From NCBI RefSeq assembly GCF_035916875.1, contig NZ_JAXUHN010000094.1, positions 1 through 64,000 on the forward strand: a stretch of DNA of 64,000 nucleotides, given 5' to 3'. The position numbers and the translations under genes were made by a program. Source of the stretch: Methylomicrobium sp035916875 (GTDB lineage Bacteria; Pseudomonadota; Gammaproteobacteria; Methylococcales; Methylomonadaceae). Position 1 is the first letter of the stretch, and the number at the start of each line of letters is the position of its first letter. This document shows positions 25,480 through 33,605 of the stretch, in pieces. Below the pieces are notes generated by a model. That model searched no databases, was not told the DNA's origin, and saw nothing but the letters and a program-made list of their open reading frames with translations.

Positions 25480-27816
25480 ATGTCTGCGGTAATGGAAGAA
25501 AAAACTGTTCGTGGTTTGCGTGAAATCGCCGTTTTGGTTTTTTTTGCCTGCGGCTTGTTTTTCCTGATTGCGCTGGCGACTTTTAGCCTCGAGGACGCCG
25601 GCTGGACGCATAGCGGGACGACAAAGACGATCGCAAATGGCTGTGGCGTATTCGGCGCCTGGCTGGCCGATGTGAGCTTCAGCTTCTTCGGCTTATTGGC
25701 CTATCCGTTCCCATTGGCTATTTTTTGGGCCGGCTACAAGTTGCATAAACAACGGGAAGTCCCGAGGATTATCCCGGTGGTTTTGCATGCCCTGGGCATC
25801 ATCGCGACGATCATTTCGGCGGCAGCTTTACTGAATCTCTATTTACTGCGCCCCGGCATCGATTTACCGAACAGCACCGGCGGTATCGTCGGACAGGAAA
25901 TCGGCAACACGCTGGTGATTAAGCTCGGCAATTCCGGTGCGACCCTATTTCTAATGGTCGGTCTGCTCGGCGGTATTACGTTGGCGACCAAAGTTTCCTG
26001 GCTCGCAGTGCTGGATTTGATCGGCAAATATACGGTCATGCTGGTCAAGGTGTTGCTTGGCCGTATTGCCGGTACGGGTGCAAGCGATAGAAGATTTGTG
26101 GTGCGGGAAGAGGCTGATGATCAGGAAGAATCTTTCAGTTTGGTGAACATCGAGCCTGTGCCGACCTCGCCAGTCAAAACTGAAACCGAAACCGTCAAAA
26201 AAGCCACGGTGAAAATGTCGCCGGTCCTCGAAAAGGTGTTGGCCGATGCTCAAAAAGCAGTGGCCAAACAGGTCGCCAAAAAAACACCGGTCGTGCGCTT
26301 TGAGAATCTGGGGGCTTTGCCGGCGCTCGAATTATTGGATAACCGCGATACGCGTGTAAAAGGTTATACGCAGACCGACTTGGAAGAAATGTCCAGGCTG
26401 GTCGAAAACATTCTGCAGGATTTCAATGTGAACGTCGAGGTCGTCGGGTTTCTGCCGGGGCCGGTGATTACTCGTTTCGAACTGCAGCCGGCGCCCGGCG
26501 TGAAGGTCAGCCGGATCAGTTCCTTATCGAAGGATTTGGCCAGGGCATTGTCGGTGACCAGCGTCCGTATCGTCGAAGTGATTCCGGGAAAGTCGGTGAT
26601 CGGTCTCGAAATTCCAAACCGCGAACGCGAAATGGTCAATCTGCGCGAATTGCTCGCTTCCGGCGCTTTTGTCAAGTCGAAGTCGAACTTGACGCTGGCG
26701 ATGGGCAAGGATATTTCCGGCGCGCCCTTGGTTGCCGATCTTGGCAAGATGCCGCACGCGCTAGTCGCAGGCACGACGGGCTCGGGAAAATCGGTCGCGA
26801 TCAACACAATGATTCTGAGCATGCTCTACAAATCGACGCCAGAGCAGGTGCGGATGATCATGATCGATCCGAAAATGCTGGAGCTGTCGGTTTATGAAGG
26901 CATTCCCCACCTGTTGACGCCGGTCGTTACCGACATGAAGGAGGCTAGCAACGCCCTGCGTTGGGCGGTTGCGGAAATGGAGCGGCGTTATAAATTGATG
27001 TCGAAAATGGGCGTCAGGAACTTGGCCGGTTTCAATCAACTGGTCGTGGACGCCGAGACGCGCGGAGAGAAGATTAAGGATCCGATGTATCAGGCGTTGA
27101 ATCCGTTGGCCGAGGGTGAAGAACCTCCGGTATTGGAGATGCTGCCGAGCATCGTGATCGTGATCGACGAATTGGCCGACATGATGATGATCGTCGGCAA
27201 AAAGGTCGAGGAACTGATCGCGCGGTTGGCGCAAAAAGCGCGCGCGGCCGGTATTCATTTGATATTAGCTACGCAGCGGCCGTCGGTCGATGTCTTGACC
27301 GGATTGATCAAGGCCAACGTTCCGACCCGTATTTCATTCCAGGTTTCATCCCGTATCGATTCCCGGACCATTCTCGACCAGGGCGGCGCGGAAGCATTGC
27401 TCGGCAATGGGGACATGCTTTTTTTACCGTCGGGCACCAGCATTCCGATTCGTGCCCATGGGGCATTTGTCGACGACCATGAAGTGCATCGCGTCGTCGA
27501 GTTTTTGAAGCTGACGGGGCCGACCAATTATCTCGAAGACATTACCCGCGAAGTTTCCGAGGTAGGCGAAAGTTATGGTGCGGGTAGCGGCGCAGGCAGT
27601 TTTGGCGACCCCGAAGGCGATGCCTTGTATGATCAAGCCGTGCAGTTTGTGACTGAGACGCGCAAGGCCTCGATATCGAGCGTGCAAAGACGCTTCAAAA
27701 TCGGCTATAACCGCGCCGCGACGATGATCGAAACGATGGAAGCGGCGGGAGTGGTTAGCCCGGCCGAATCGAACGGCTCCCGTGTCGTGCTGGCGCCCGC
27801 GCCGGTCAGGGATTAG
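25480..27816 (+). CDS. ftsK: DNA translocase FtsK
   Basis: Septal DNA pump that clears chromosome dimers and activates XerCD at dif. The 778-residue product has four or five N-terminal transmembrane helices (about 20-170). A short, charged linker (about 200-270) is much shorter than in E. coli. The alpha/beta motor has Walker A TTGSGKSVAINTMI (near 429) and Walker B IVIVIDELADMMM. The C-terminal gamma winged-helix follows (DALYDQAVQFVTETRKASIS to the end), which reads KOPS. A possible -10 hexamer (TATAAT, 25437-25442) lies upstream. A small membrane-protein gene follows after 2 bp. Confidence 0.97.
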   Translation: MSAVMEEKTVRGLREIAVLVFFACGLFFLIALATFSLEDAGWTHSGTTKTIANGCGVFGAWLADVSFSFFGLLAYPFPLAIFWAGYKLHKQREVPRIIPVVLHALGIIATIISAAALLNLYLLRPGIDLPNSTGGIVGQEIGNTLVIKLGNSGATLFLMVGLLGGITLATKVSWLAVLDLIGKYTVMLVKVLLGRIAGTGASDRRFVVREEADDQEESFSLVNIEPVPTSPVKTETETVKKATVKMSPVLEKVLADAQKAVAKQVAKKTPVVRFENLGALPALELLDNRDTRVKGYTQTDLEEMSRLVENILQDFNVNVEVVGFLPGPVITRFELQPAPGVKVSRISSLSKDLARALSVTSVRIVEVIPGKSVIGLEIPNREREMVNLRELLASGAFVKSKSNLTLAMGKDISGAPLVADLGKMPHALVAGTTGSGKSVAINTMILSMLYKSTPEQVRMIMIDPKMLELSVYEGIPHLLTPVVTDMKEASNALRWAVAEMERRYKLMSKMGVRNLAGFNQLVVDAETRGEKIKDPMYQALNPLAEGEEPPVLEMLPSIVIVIDELADMMMIVGKKVEELIARLAQKARAAGIHLILATQRPSVDVLTGLIKANVPTRISFQVSSRIDSRTILDQGGAEALLGNGDMLFLPSGTSIPIRAHGAFVDDHEVHRVVEFLKLTGPTNYLEDITREVSEVGESYGAGSGAGSFGDPEGDALYDQAVQFVTETRKASISSVQRRFKIGYNRAATMIETMEAAGVVSPAESNGSRVVLAPAPVRD

Positions 27817-27818
27817 TC

Positions 27819-28004
27819 GTGCAATTGACTCTGATCGGCATTGTCATTCTGACCCTTGCGGCGGGCGGCGGCTGGTTGCTGGTCAGGCGGCATCCCAAGG
27901 AGTATGCGGTCCAAGTCAAGGCCGTGCTCTTTGGGCTCTATTTTTGGGGGCTGGTGTTTCTGCAGTTGATCATCGCCGCCTTGGTCTATTCCTTTCAGAA
28001 GTAA
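27819..28004 (+). CDS. small two-helix membrane protein
   Basis: A GTG-initiated frame directly behind the ftsK stop encodes 61 residues. Helix 1 is MQLTLIGIVILTLAAGGGWLL; then a basic loop RRHPKEYAVQVK follows; helix 2 is AVLFGLYFWGLVFLQLIIAALV. The topology and spacing suggest a real, translationally coupled gene rather than noise, but I know no family. Typical gammaproteobacteria have lolA after ftsK, which is absent here. Confidence 0.55.
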   Translation: MQLTLIGIVILTLAAGGGWLLVRRHPKEYAVQVKAVLFGLYFWGLVFLQLIIAALVYSFQK

Positions 28005-28018
28005 TTCTTTCAAATCGT

Positions 28019-28053
28019 CGCCCCGGTCTACTGCATGATCGGGGCGATATTCT
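28019..28053 (+). terminator. terminator after ftsK and the small gene
   Basis: CGCCCCG / CGGGGCG (7 bp, extended by three weaker pairs) is followed by ATATTCTT, 15 bases past the small gene's stop. Confidence 0.6.
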
Positions 28054-28528
28054 TGCCTAAAACCGCTTGATTTTTTTTGCCGTTCACAGGGCAGACTGCG
28101 GGCATTTTCAATACTCATTAAGTCCACTTAGCACTATAAATCGTTCTCTTGCTTCTGTATTTTGAGCGTTGATGCGCTGACGCCTAAGTTTCCAGTCATC
28201 ATCGATAAAAAAGTGCAGATTGTTTTTTGCGCTTTATTGAATTTCCCGAGCATTCAACTACATTTTTGTGCAGTCGCTGAAATTCTGAAGCAATGCTTGT
28301 CTGCGGATTGAGCCGAACAGGATATGCCCGGCTTAAGCTGGCGTAATAAATAACCCTTTATCATACATAATTCCGGTGTGGACTACCAAAACTTTTCTTC
28401 GGATTAACCAGGCAATATTAATAAATCCAACTATACTTGATTTAAGGTTAAGCAAAGAGCTTAGTTAAGGCGGCAAAAATAAGCATTTAGGCCGGAATTC
28501 TCACTTCTTAGATGACTTGATAAAAAAT
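28054..28528. other. 475-bp non-coding leader of the GTPase cluster
   Basis: AT-rich, no plausible gene. It presumably contains the promoter of the signalling cluster that starts at 28529. I see no clear operator repeat or RNA gene. Confidence 0.35.
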
Positions 28529-29605
28529 ATGTCACAAGATTCAATTAACCTCAAATTAGTCGGATTTAGTGAATTCGAGCAGCAAAATATCGAATCCGTT
28601 CTTTCCCTGGCTGAACGGGGGTTGCTTAAAAAATGGCGGCTTGTTACAGACCCGCCGGTAGATTACTACCTGCTGCCGGAAAGCCTGTGCGCGCGGATGG
28701 ATCAAGAGGATTGGCTGAAAGCGCTTCCGCGCGACCGTTGCATCTTTTCCACTAAAGAAGGAGGCAATGCGGATAGAGGGCGTGATGATGTTTGGTTGTT
28801 GTGCGATTCCCGTATGGTGCCGCGCATTCGCTCAATGATCGAGTTGTTCAATCTTCTTTGCGAGGATACGCTGACCGAGCGAAGAAATCAGGGGCCTGTG
28901 TTACGGACGACGGAATCGCCGCCAAGCAACGTCGCCGCGACAGCGGCAGTGGAAGTTGCGCTGGCTGCGGGTGGGGGAGCCTTTATTGCGCGAGAAGGTT
29001 TTGTCGGGCAGTTGCTGGGGGCGGCGGACAAAACCGGGTTGTTGATATACGAACTGAATATCCCGAATTCTCCGGGCCGTATTTATGTTCATCCTGAGCA
29101 GCAGGTGTTTTACAGTCCGGCTAGCCTGGATCTACTGGCGCCATTTTTTACCGCGGATCAGAATTTGATTTCCTGCACGACCCGAAGCAATGTGACCGAG
29201 GCAGATCTTGAGCAGCTATCCGAAGCCGAAAATTTGAAGCCTTATACGTTGAGAAGTCTGCTTTGGTACGGGGTTTTCAAATCTTCCCAAGGGCGGTTGC
29301 TGGAGGGGGCGGCGGCGGACAAGCCAGTGCGATTGAAACGCTGGCCGGACTTGAATCTTTCCGATTGTCAGGACTTGATCAAACTTGCCGCGTTCATGCA
29401 AAGCAATGCAGCCGGTTTACAGACGGTTGCGGACAAAACCGGCATTCCGATCAATCTGATCCACGATTTTTATAATGCCTGTGAGATCGTCGGATTGATC
29501 GAGCAGAGTTCGGAAGCGGATATTCATAACAAACAGCTGAATCCCGAAAAGGTCAGTTTGTTTTCGAAAATCAGATCGCGACTGAATAAAGCCCACCCAG
29601 CATAA
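28529..29605 (+). CDS. uncharacterised receiver-like/winged-helix protein of GTPase-Roadblock cluster
   Basis: Not a named family to me. The 358-residue protein starts MSQDSINLKLVGFSEFEQQN, resembling the degenerate receiver-like N-termini (pattern L-GFS-FE-) seen in hypothetical proteins next to MglA-like GTPases. A poorly conserved middle follows. The C-terminal ~70 residues (LNLSDCQDLIKLAAFMQSNA, then LIHDFYNACEIVGLIEQ) look like a small winged helix. It lies 14 bp upstream of the GTPase gene and is probably cotranscribed with the GTPase and Roadblock genes. An in-frame TTG at 28517 is less likely than the ATG. Function cannot be named. Confidence 0.6.
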   Translation: MSQDSINLKLVGFSEFEQQNIESVLSLAERGLLKKWRLVTDPPVDYYLLPESLCARMDQEDWLKALPRDRCIFSTKEGGNADRGRDDVWLLCDSRMVPRIRSMIELFNLLCEDTLTERRNQGPVLRTTESPPSNVAATAAVEVALAAGGGAFIAREGFVGQLLGAADKTGLLIYELNIPNSPGRIYVHPEQQVFYSPASLDLLAPFFTADQNLISCTTRSNVTEADLEQLSEAENLKPYTLRSLLWYGVFKSSQGRLLEGAAADKPVRLKRWPDLNLSDCQDLIKLAAFMQSNAAGLQTVADKTGIPINLIHDFYNACEIVGLIEQSSEADIHNKQLNPEKVSLFSKIRSRLNKAHPA

Positions 29606-29619
29606 GCTTTGGATGCGTT

Positions 29620-30159
29620 ATGGACAAGAATCATAAAATCAAGTTTGTTTTTACCGGTTGCGTCGGTGCGGGCAAAACGACCGCGATCGCCACGATCAGC
29701 GAAGTCGTGCCGATTTCGACCGAAGCAAAGCCGACCGAAGACAGCGTCGTGCGGCGCAAGAGCTCTACGACGGTTGCGATGGATTATGGCGAACTGACGC
29801 TGGACGACGGTGAAAAAGTCTATCTTTATGGAACCCCAGGGCAACGGCGCTTCGATTTTATGTGCCACCTGCTGACCAAGGGAGCTCTCGGGTTGATCGT
29901 GCTGGTGGACAATACGCATCCTGACCCAATGGGCGAACTGGATTATTTTTTAAACCTTAATGCTGCTTTCCTGAATCAAGGCGCTGCGGTAATTGGGGTG
30001 ACTCACTATGATTTATCGACCAAGCCCAGCGTCGATGATTACTACCAATGTCTTTCGGAACGGGGCGATCCTTGGCCCGTTCTTCATGTCGATGTGCGTG
30101 AGAGCGATGACGTCAGGTTATTGCTGAATACGCTGTTGACAACCCTGGAATATGCGTAA
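29620..30159 (+). CDS. MglA/SRPRB-like small GTPase
   Basis: Small GTP-binding protein, 179 residues. Walker A GCVGAGKTT (residues ~13-21), the switch II motif YGTPGQRRF (DxxG altered to TPG as in MglA-like proteins), and a degenerate base-specificity site VTHYD instead of NKxD. In Myxococcus, MglA and its Roadblock-domain partner MglB set cell polarity. Here a Roadblock gene follows after 63 bp, so the pair is likely a GTPase and its GAP or effector. It shares an operon with the protein at 28529. The biological process is unknown. Confidence 0.88.
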   Translation: MDKNHKIKFVFTGCVGAGKTTAIATISEVVPISTEAKPTEDSVVRRKSSTTVAMDYGELTLDDGEKVYLYGTPGQRRFDFMCHLLTKGALGLIVLVDNTHPDPMGELDYFLNLNAAFLNQGAAVIGVTHYDLSTKPSVDDYYQCLSERGDPWPVLHVDVRESDDVRLLLNTLLTTLEYA

Positions 30160-30222
30160 GTCGATTGACCAAGCATAGTTTTGATTGTTAGTGCGATTAC
30201 TTTAATTTAATGGAGAAAATAC

Positions 30223-30630
30223 ATGGCTAAACTTGATGATGTTGTACGTAAAATTGTGAACGACGTTGACGGCGCCTTGGGATGCGCGGTTGTCGATCTG
30301 TCGAGCGGCTTGTTGCTCGGCGTAGCTCATAACGTACCTTATTTTACCTCATCTTATTTGGAAGCGGTTGCAGCTGCGGCGGTTGATATGATGCGCGGCA
30401 AAAATGTCAGAGCGGTTGAATCCCTGCTGTCCAGCCAGCGCGGCAAAACGGTCCAGAACATGATTAAGGAAGTTCAAATGACTACCGACAAAACCTATCA
30501 CTTCATGGCGACCGTGCCTGATAAGCCGGATTCACTGGTTGTATTGATCACCAGCAAAACTGCTAACCTGGGGATGGGCTGGTCCGCTGTACGCAGCAAT
30601 ATGGCATCGATTGCGCCTCTTTGCCCATAA
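30223..30630 (+). CDS. Roadblock/LC7 domain protein
   Basis: A single Roadblock/LC7 fold (135 residues) that often dimerises and binds small GTPases, as MglB does with MglA. The N-terminal helix MAKLDDVVRKIVNDVDGALG is followed by the family's central strand pair, GCAVVDLSSGLLLGV, and the late strand YHFMATVPDKPDSLVVLITS. A good GGAGAAAA ribosome-binding site lies 6 bases before the ATG. Part of the same cluster as the GTPase. Confidence 0.88.
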   Translation: MAKLDDVVRKIVNDVDGALGCAVVDLSSGLLLGVAHNVPYFTSSYLEAVAAAAVDMMRGKNVRAVESLLSSQRGKTVQNMIKEVQMTTDKTYHFMATVPDKPDSLVVLITSKTANLGMGWSAVRSNMASIAPLCP

Positions 30631-30650
30631 GCGTTTGGGATATTCCTCTT

Positions 30651-30703
30651 CCGCTTGATTGGCGCAAGCAAGGTTCACGCCTGTGTTTGATGCCAATCAG
30701 CGG
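30651..30703. terminator. inverted repeat after the Roadblock gene
   Basis: CCGCTTGATTGGC and GCCAATCAGCGG pair with one bulge over a 28-base loop, 20 bases past the stop. No T-tract. It may end or attenuate the transcript before the phosphoesterase gene. Confidence 0.35.
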
Positions 30704-30879
30704 AGGGCGTTAGTGGGTGGTATCCTGCACAAAATAGCGTTACTTGCCGATTAGAAAGAGAAGAGCTGAGCGGCAGGCAAGTTAGAAGTTGAACGGAGCC
30801 GATCCGCATGTGCTAAGGAAAGCTAAAACAATCGTAAAATTCTTCCTCGCATTTATTTCCGCCAATTTCGATCTCAATA

Positions 30880-32454
30880 ATGCAAGCAATAGAACTGATC
30901 GGTTCTCATGACGGCGGCGATCATTACAACATCGGCGCCATTTCCCAAATTCTTTCTCAGGATATGACTTCGTTGGCCTATGGTTCCGAATTTGTCGGCC
31001 GGCCGAACACCCGTATTTACTCGGGGGAACAAAATGTCGTTAAATTACGCAGCGAGCTGAGTTTTAACAAAGCCAGGGCGGTGCGTTGGATCAACACTGC
31101 ATTGCAAAAAGAGCGCGAGCTGGGAGTTCATCATCCGCATAAAACCTGGTTTCTGATCGATGTTAGCGGTGAAGATAACGCGGTGGAACCTGTCGTTATC
31201 GGCAATATTTGTCCGCGCCTTCAGCCCATTCATACATTGCTCGAAGCCCGGCCGGATTCGGCTGCGACCAAAAGCAAATATCATGGCATTTTGCATGCGG
31301 TATTTGATAAATATTTGAATCTTGCCAAGCGCATGCAAGTGAAACTCGATGAGGGCCTCTCCAATTTCGGAGTGGATGTCGAAGGCAAGGTATTTTATCT
31401 GGATGACGAGTATTACGTCTGGGACAACTTTGTGTCCTTTTCGATCATGCTCGGCGTCTACATTCGGACTTACGCATGGCTCGATCAGGATTTTATCGAG
31501 CGAATGGGGCGGGATCTCGCGAATTCAGTCGATGCCGTGTTTGAGGACCCTCACTGCAACGTGATTGTGGCCGAACAATTGCGCTCGCTGTTCATGCCCA
31601 GCGAAGAGAAAACGCAGTTGGTGCGGAAATTGATCGATACGTTGTTATTGTTTACCAAGGAAGCAGCAGCGAAAAATCGTAGTAAGAGGCCGGGTGCTTC
31701 GGGTCGCAGCTCGTCGCGCTATTTTGCGTTGTTAGCCGATATTCACGCCAATTATCCAGCGCTGGAGCGTGTTCTCGGCTATTTAAAAACCGAAAATATC
31801 CAGGAAGGCATCATTCTGGGCGACATTGTCGGTTACGGTCCTGATCCCGCCGAATGTATCGAAAGATTGCAGGATAGTTCCTTGAACATCATCAAAGGCA
31901 ATCACGACCATGCCGCCGCGATCAATAAGGCGGAAACCGGCTTTTCGCATACTGCAAAAGCTGTAATCAAATGGACGGTGGAGCGCTTATCCGAAGAGCA
32001 CCGGGATTGGCTGAAATATTTGCCGGCCGTGATCGAAAATGATGAATGGCTTGCTGTGCACGGCGCCCCAATCGATCCGACGTTCTTTAACGGCTATGTT
32101 TACTCGATGACCGCCGAAGACAATCTGGAGCATTTACAGAATAAAAACAGGACGCTGTGTTTCCACGGCCATTCGCACATGCCGGGAGTCTTTGCGCGCG
32201 ACAAGCGCAGAACGGACCATCATGTGACCGAGGAGACCATCAATTTGGACTCGTATAAACATGCGTTGGTTTGTCCAGGATCGGTCGGTCAACCTCGCAA
32301 CGGCAAGCTCGGCACGCAATTCGCGATATATGATCGGGAAAAGAAGGAATTGAGCTATATCACGTTGCCCTATGAAGTTGAGGGCGTCGTAAAGCGAATG
32401 CGCGACTATGAGCTTCCTGAGTCATTGTGGCAGCGTTTGCTGACAGGCACGTAA
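30880..32454 (+). CDS. kinase-like domain fused to calcineurin-like phosphoesterase
   Basis: Two-part protein of 524 residues. The C-terminal half (about 275-515) is a metallophosphoesterase of the YfcE/ApaH-like type: LADIHANYPALERVL (first metal site), GDIVGYGPDP, GNHDHAAAI, the His site VHGAP and HGHSHMPG. The N-terminal half has scattered features of a protein-kinase-like fold: VVKLRSEL (possible ATP Lys), GNICPRLQPIHTLL (hinge-like), LDEGLSNFGVD (catalytic-loop-like) and YLDDEYYVWD (DFG-like). That assignment is inference. It lies 250 bp behind the Roadblock gene and may counteract or sense its signalling. No strong ribosome-binding site is seen at the ATG. Confidence 0.75.
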   Translation: MQAIELIGSHDGGDHYNIGAISQILSQDMTSLAYGSEFVGRPNTRIYSGEQNVVKLRSELSFNKARAVRWINTALQKERELGVHHPHKTWFLIDVSGEDNAVEPVVIGNICPRLQPIHTLLEARPDSAATKSKYHGILHAVFDKYLNLAKRMQVKLDEGLSNFGVDVEGKVFYLDDEYYVWDNFVSFSIMLGVYIRTYAWLDQDFIERMGRDLANSVDAVFEDPHCNVIVAEQLRSLFMPSEEKTQLVRKLIDTLLLFTKEAAAKNRSKRPGASGRSSSRYFALLADIHANYPALERVLGYLKTENIQEGIILGDIVGYGPDPAECIERLQDSSLNIIKGNHDHAAAINKAETGFSHTAKAVIKWTVERLSEEHRDWLKYLPAVIENDEWLAVHGAPIDPTFFNGYVYSMTAEDNLEHLQNKNRTLCFHGHSHMPGVFARDKRRTDHHVTEETINLDSYKHALVCPGSVGQPRNGKLGTQFAIYDREKKELSYITLPYEVEGVVKRMRDYELPESLWQRLLTGT

Positions 32455-32480
32455 CACCACCCCGAGCCTCGGTTCCTGCA

Positions 32481-33014
32481 TCAGGTTAAAGTGGAAGGCC
32501 GGCGAATTCTGTGCTCGACCCCCACAATGGCCCGATTCAACAATATCAGATTTTTTTCCGCATTGATCTGAATGCCCATCATATAAAAAATCGGCATCCA
32601 TAGCGGATTGATCAGTACGCCACCAAGCGCGCTTTTCAAGGTTCTTTTCAAATTTTTGACAGGGTTGAACGACTCCGCCAGTGAGCCGGCCGGCGTATCG
32701 ATAAACACTGCGGAGATCGGGCGGAGCAGGGCAATTTCGTGACTGTTCAGCCGCGTCATCGATGCGAACAGCTTTTGCTCCATACATCGGTAATTCCTAT
32801 GGGCGAAACACACCGTGATGGCGAATGTCAGTGCGACTAACGGTAGCAGAACGATAGGCGGTGCGACCGGGGCGAAAGTGGACGATAGCATCACGATCCC
32901 GAGTCCGAGCATTAACAAATCTTCGCCATGTTCGACATCGCGGTCGATGCCCTGCACGATAGCTAGGACAGGATTATCGAAAGACGTATGCAAGTAATGA
33001 CAGTCTTGTTTCAT
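32481..33014 (-). CDS. hypothetical membrane-associated protein
   Basis: 177-residue product with two adjacent hydrophobic segments (about 35-50 and 55-75: GLGIVMLSSTFAPVAPPIVL, then LLPLVALTFAITVCFAHRNY) and a further one near 135-150 (GVLINPLWMPIFYMMG). The start is ATG 33014, preceded by a near-perfect Shine-Dalgarno (AAGGAGG) at 5 bases. An upstream in-frame start at 33029 lacks one. No family recognised. It is convergent with the phosphoesterase gene, separated by 26 bp. Confidence 0.6.
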   Translation of the reverse strand: MKQDCHYLHTSFDNPVLAIVQGIDRDVEHGEDLLMLGLGIVMLSSTFAPVAPPIVLLPLVALTFAITVCFAHRNYRCMEQKLFASMTRLNSHEIALLRPISAVFIDTPAGSLAESFNPVKNLKRTLKSALGGVLINPLWMPIFYMMGIQINAEKNLILLNRAIVGVEHRIRRPSTLT

Positions 33015-33231
33015 ATCAACCTCCTTCAAGCCGATCTTTCCATAGAATCATAAAATTGAAAAAAGTCAAGTCGGCATCATCGACATCGGCGGATATCGGT
33101 AGGAACCGGTCATTGTTTGGCGGAGTAAAATCCGCTCTAATTATTAAAAATAATTATAGTGCCATGGTTTGTCTTTTGATCCGGAACAGGGGGCATTGGG
33201 TCTATATGCCGATTAGCTCAATAAAAATTTG

Positions 33232-33372
33232 CGCGCTCGCTGAAACGCTGGCCGCACTTGTTCAATTCCGATTTGCAGCTTGCCGTGGCAGCGTATAATG
33301 CCGGCGAAAATGCTGCGATCAGAAACCATAACAGCTCCGCCCTACGCTGAAACGCAGCATTGCGTAACGAGG
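33232..33372 (+). pseudogene. lytic transglycosylase (SLT family) fragment
   Basis: One frame reads ARSLKRWPHLFNSDLQLAVAAYNAGENAAI, the hallmark LFNxDLxLALAAYNAGE of soluble lytic transglycosylases. It is then broken by a frameshift, after which the other frame reads APPYAETQHCVTRY, the conserved IPPYxETxxYV motif. Only about 45 residues survive. It is clearly a gene relic, not an active enzyme. Confidence 0.75.
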
Positions 33373-33546
33373 TATTGTCCTTGCATTAGACAATCAGTAA
33401 GAGCCCCTAGGCGTCGTTCTGGCTTTGGTTCGATCCGTGTGGTTGAATGGAATGAGCGCTATTGAACGGAATGGTATCGGTTTTGATGGCCTTCTTTCCT
33501 TCGTGGCTAATCTGTTTCTGAACTAATTTGTTGCAACAGGTTAAAT

Positions 33547-33583
33547 AAAAAAGGCCGGGCAGCACTGCTGCCCGGCCTTTTTT
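33547..33583. terminator. strong bidirectional intrinsic terminator
   Basis: A 12-bp GC-rich stem (GGCCGGGCAGCA / TGCTGCCCGGCC) is flanked by six A's and a run of T's. It terminates fusA (minus strand) and would also stop plus-strand transcripts. Confidence 0.92.
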
Positions 33584-33605
33584 GCTGATAATCCGGTCTT
33601 CCGGA

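Larger units (their letters stand above)
33015..33605. other. intergenic, 590 bp
   Basis: Contains the lytic transglycosylase remnant and the two-way terminator described separately. The rest has no supported gene. Confidence 0.4.
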
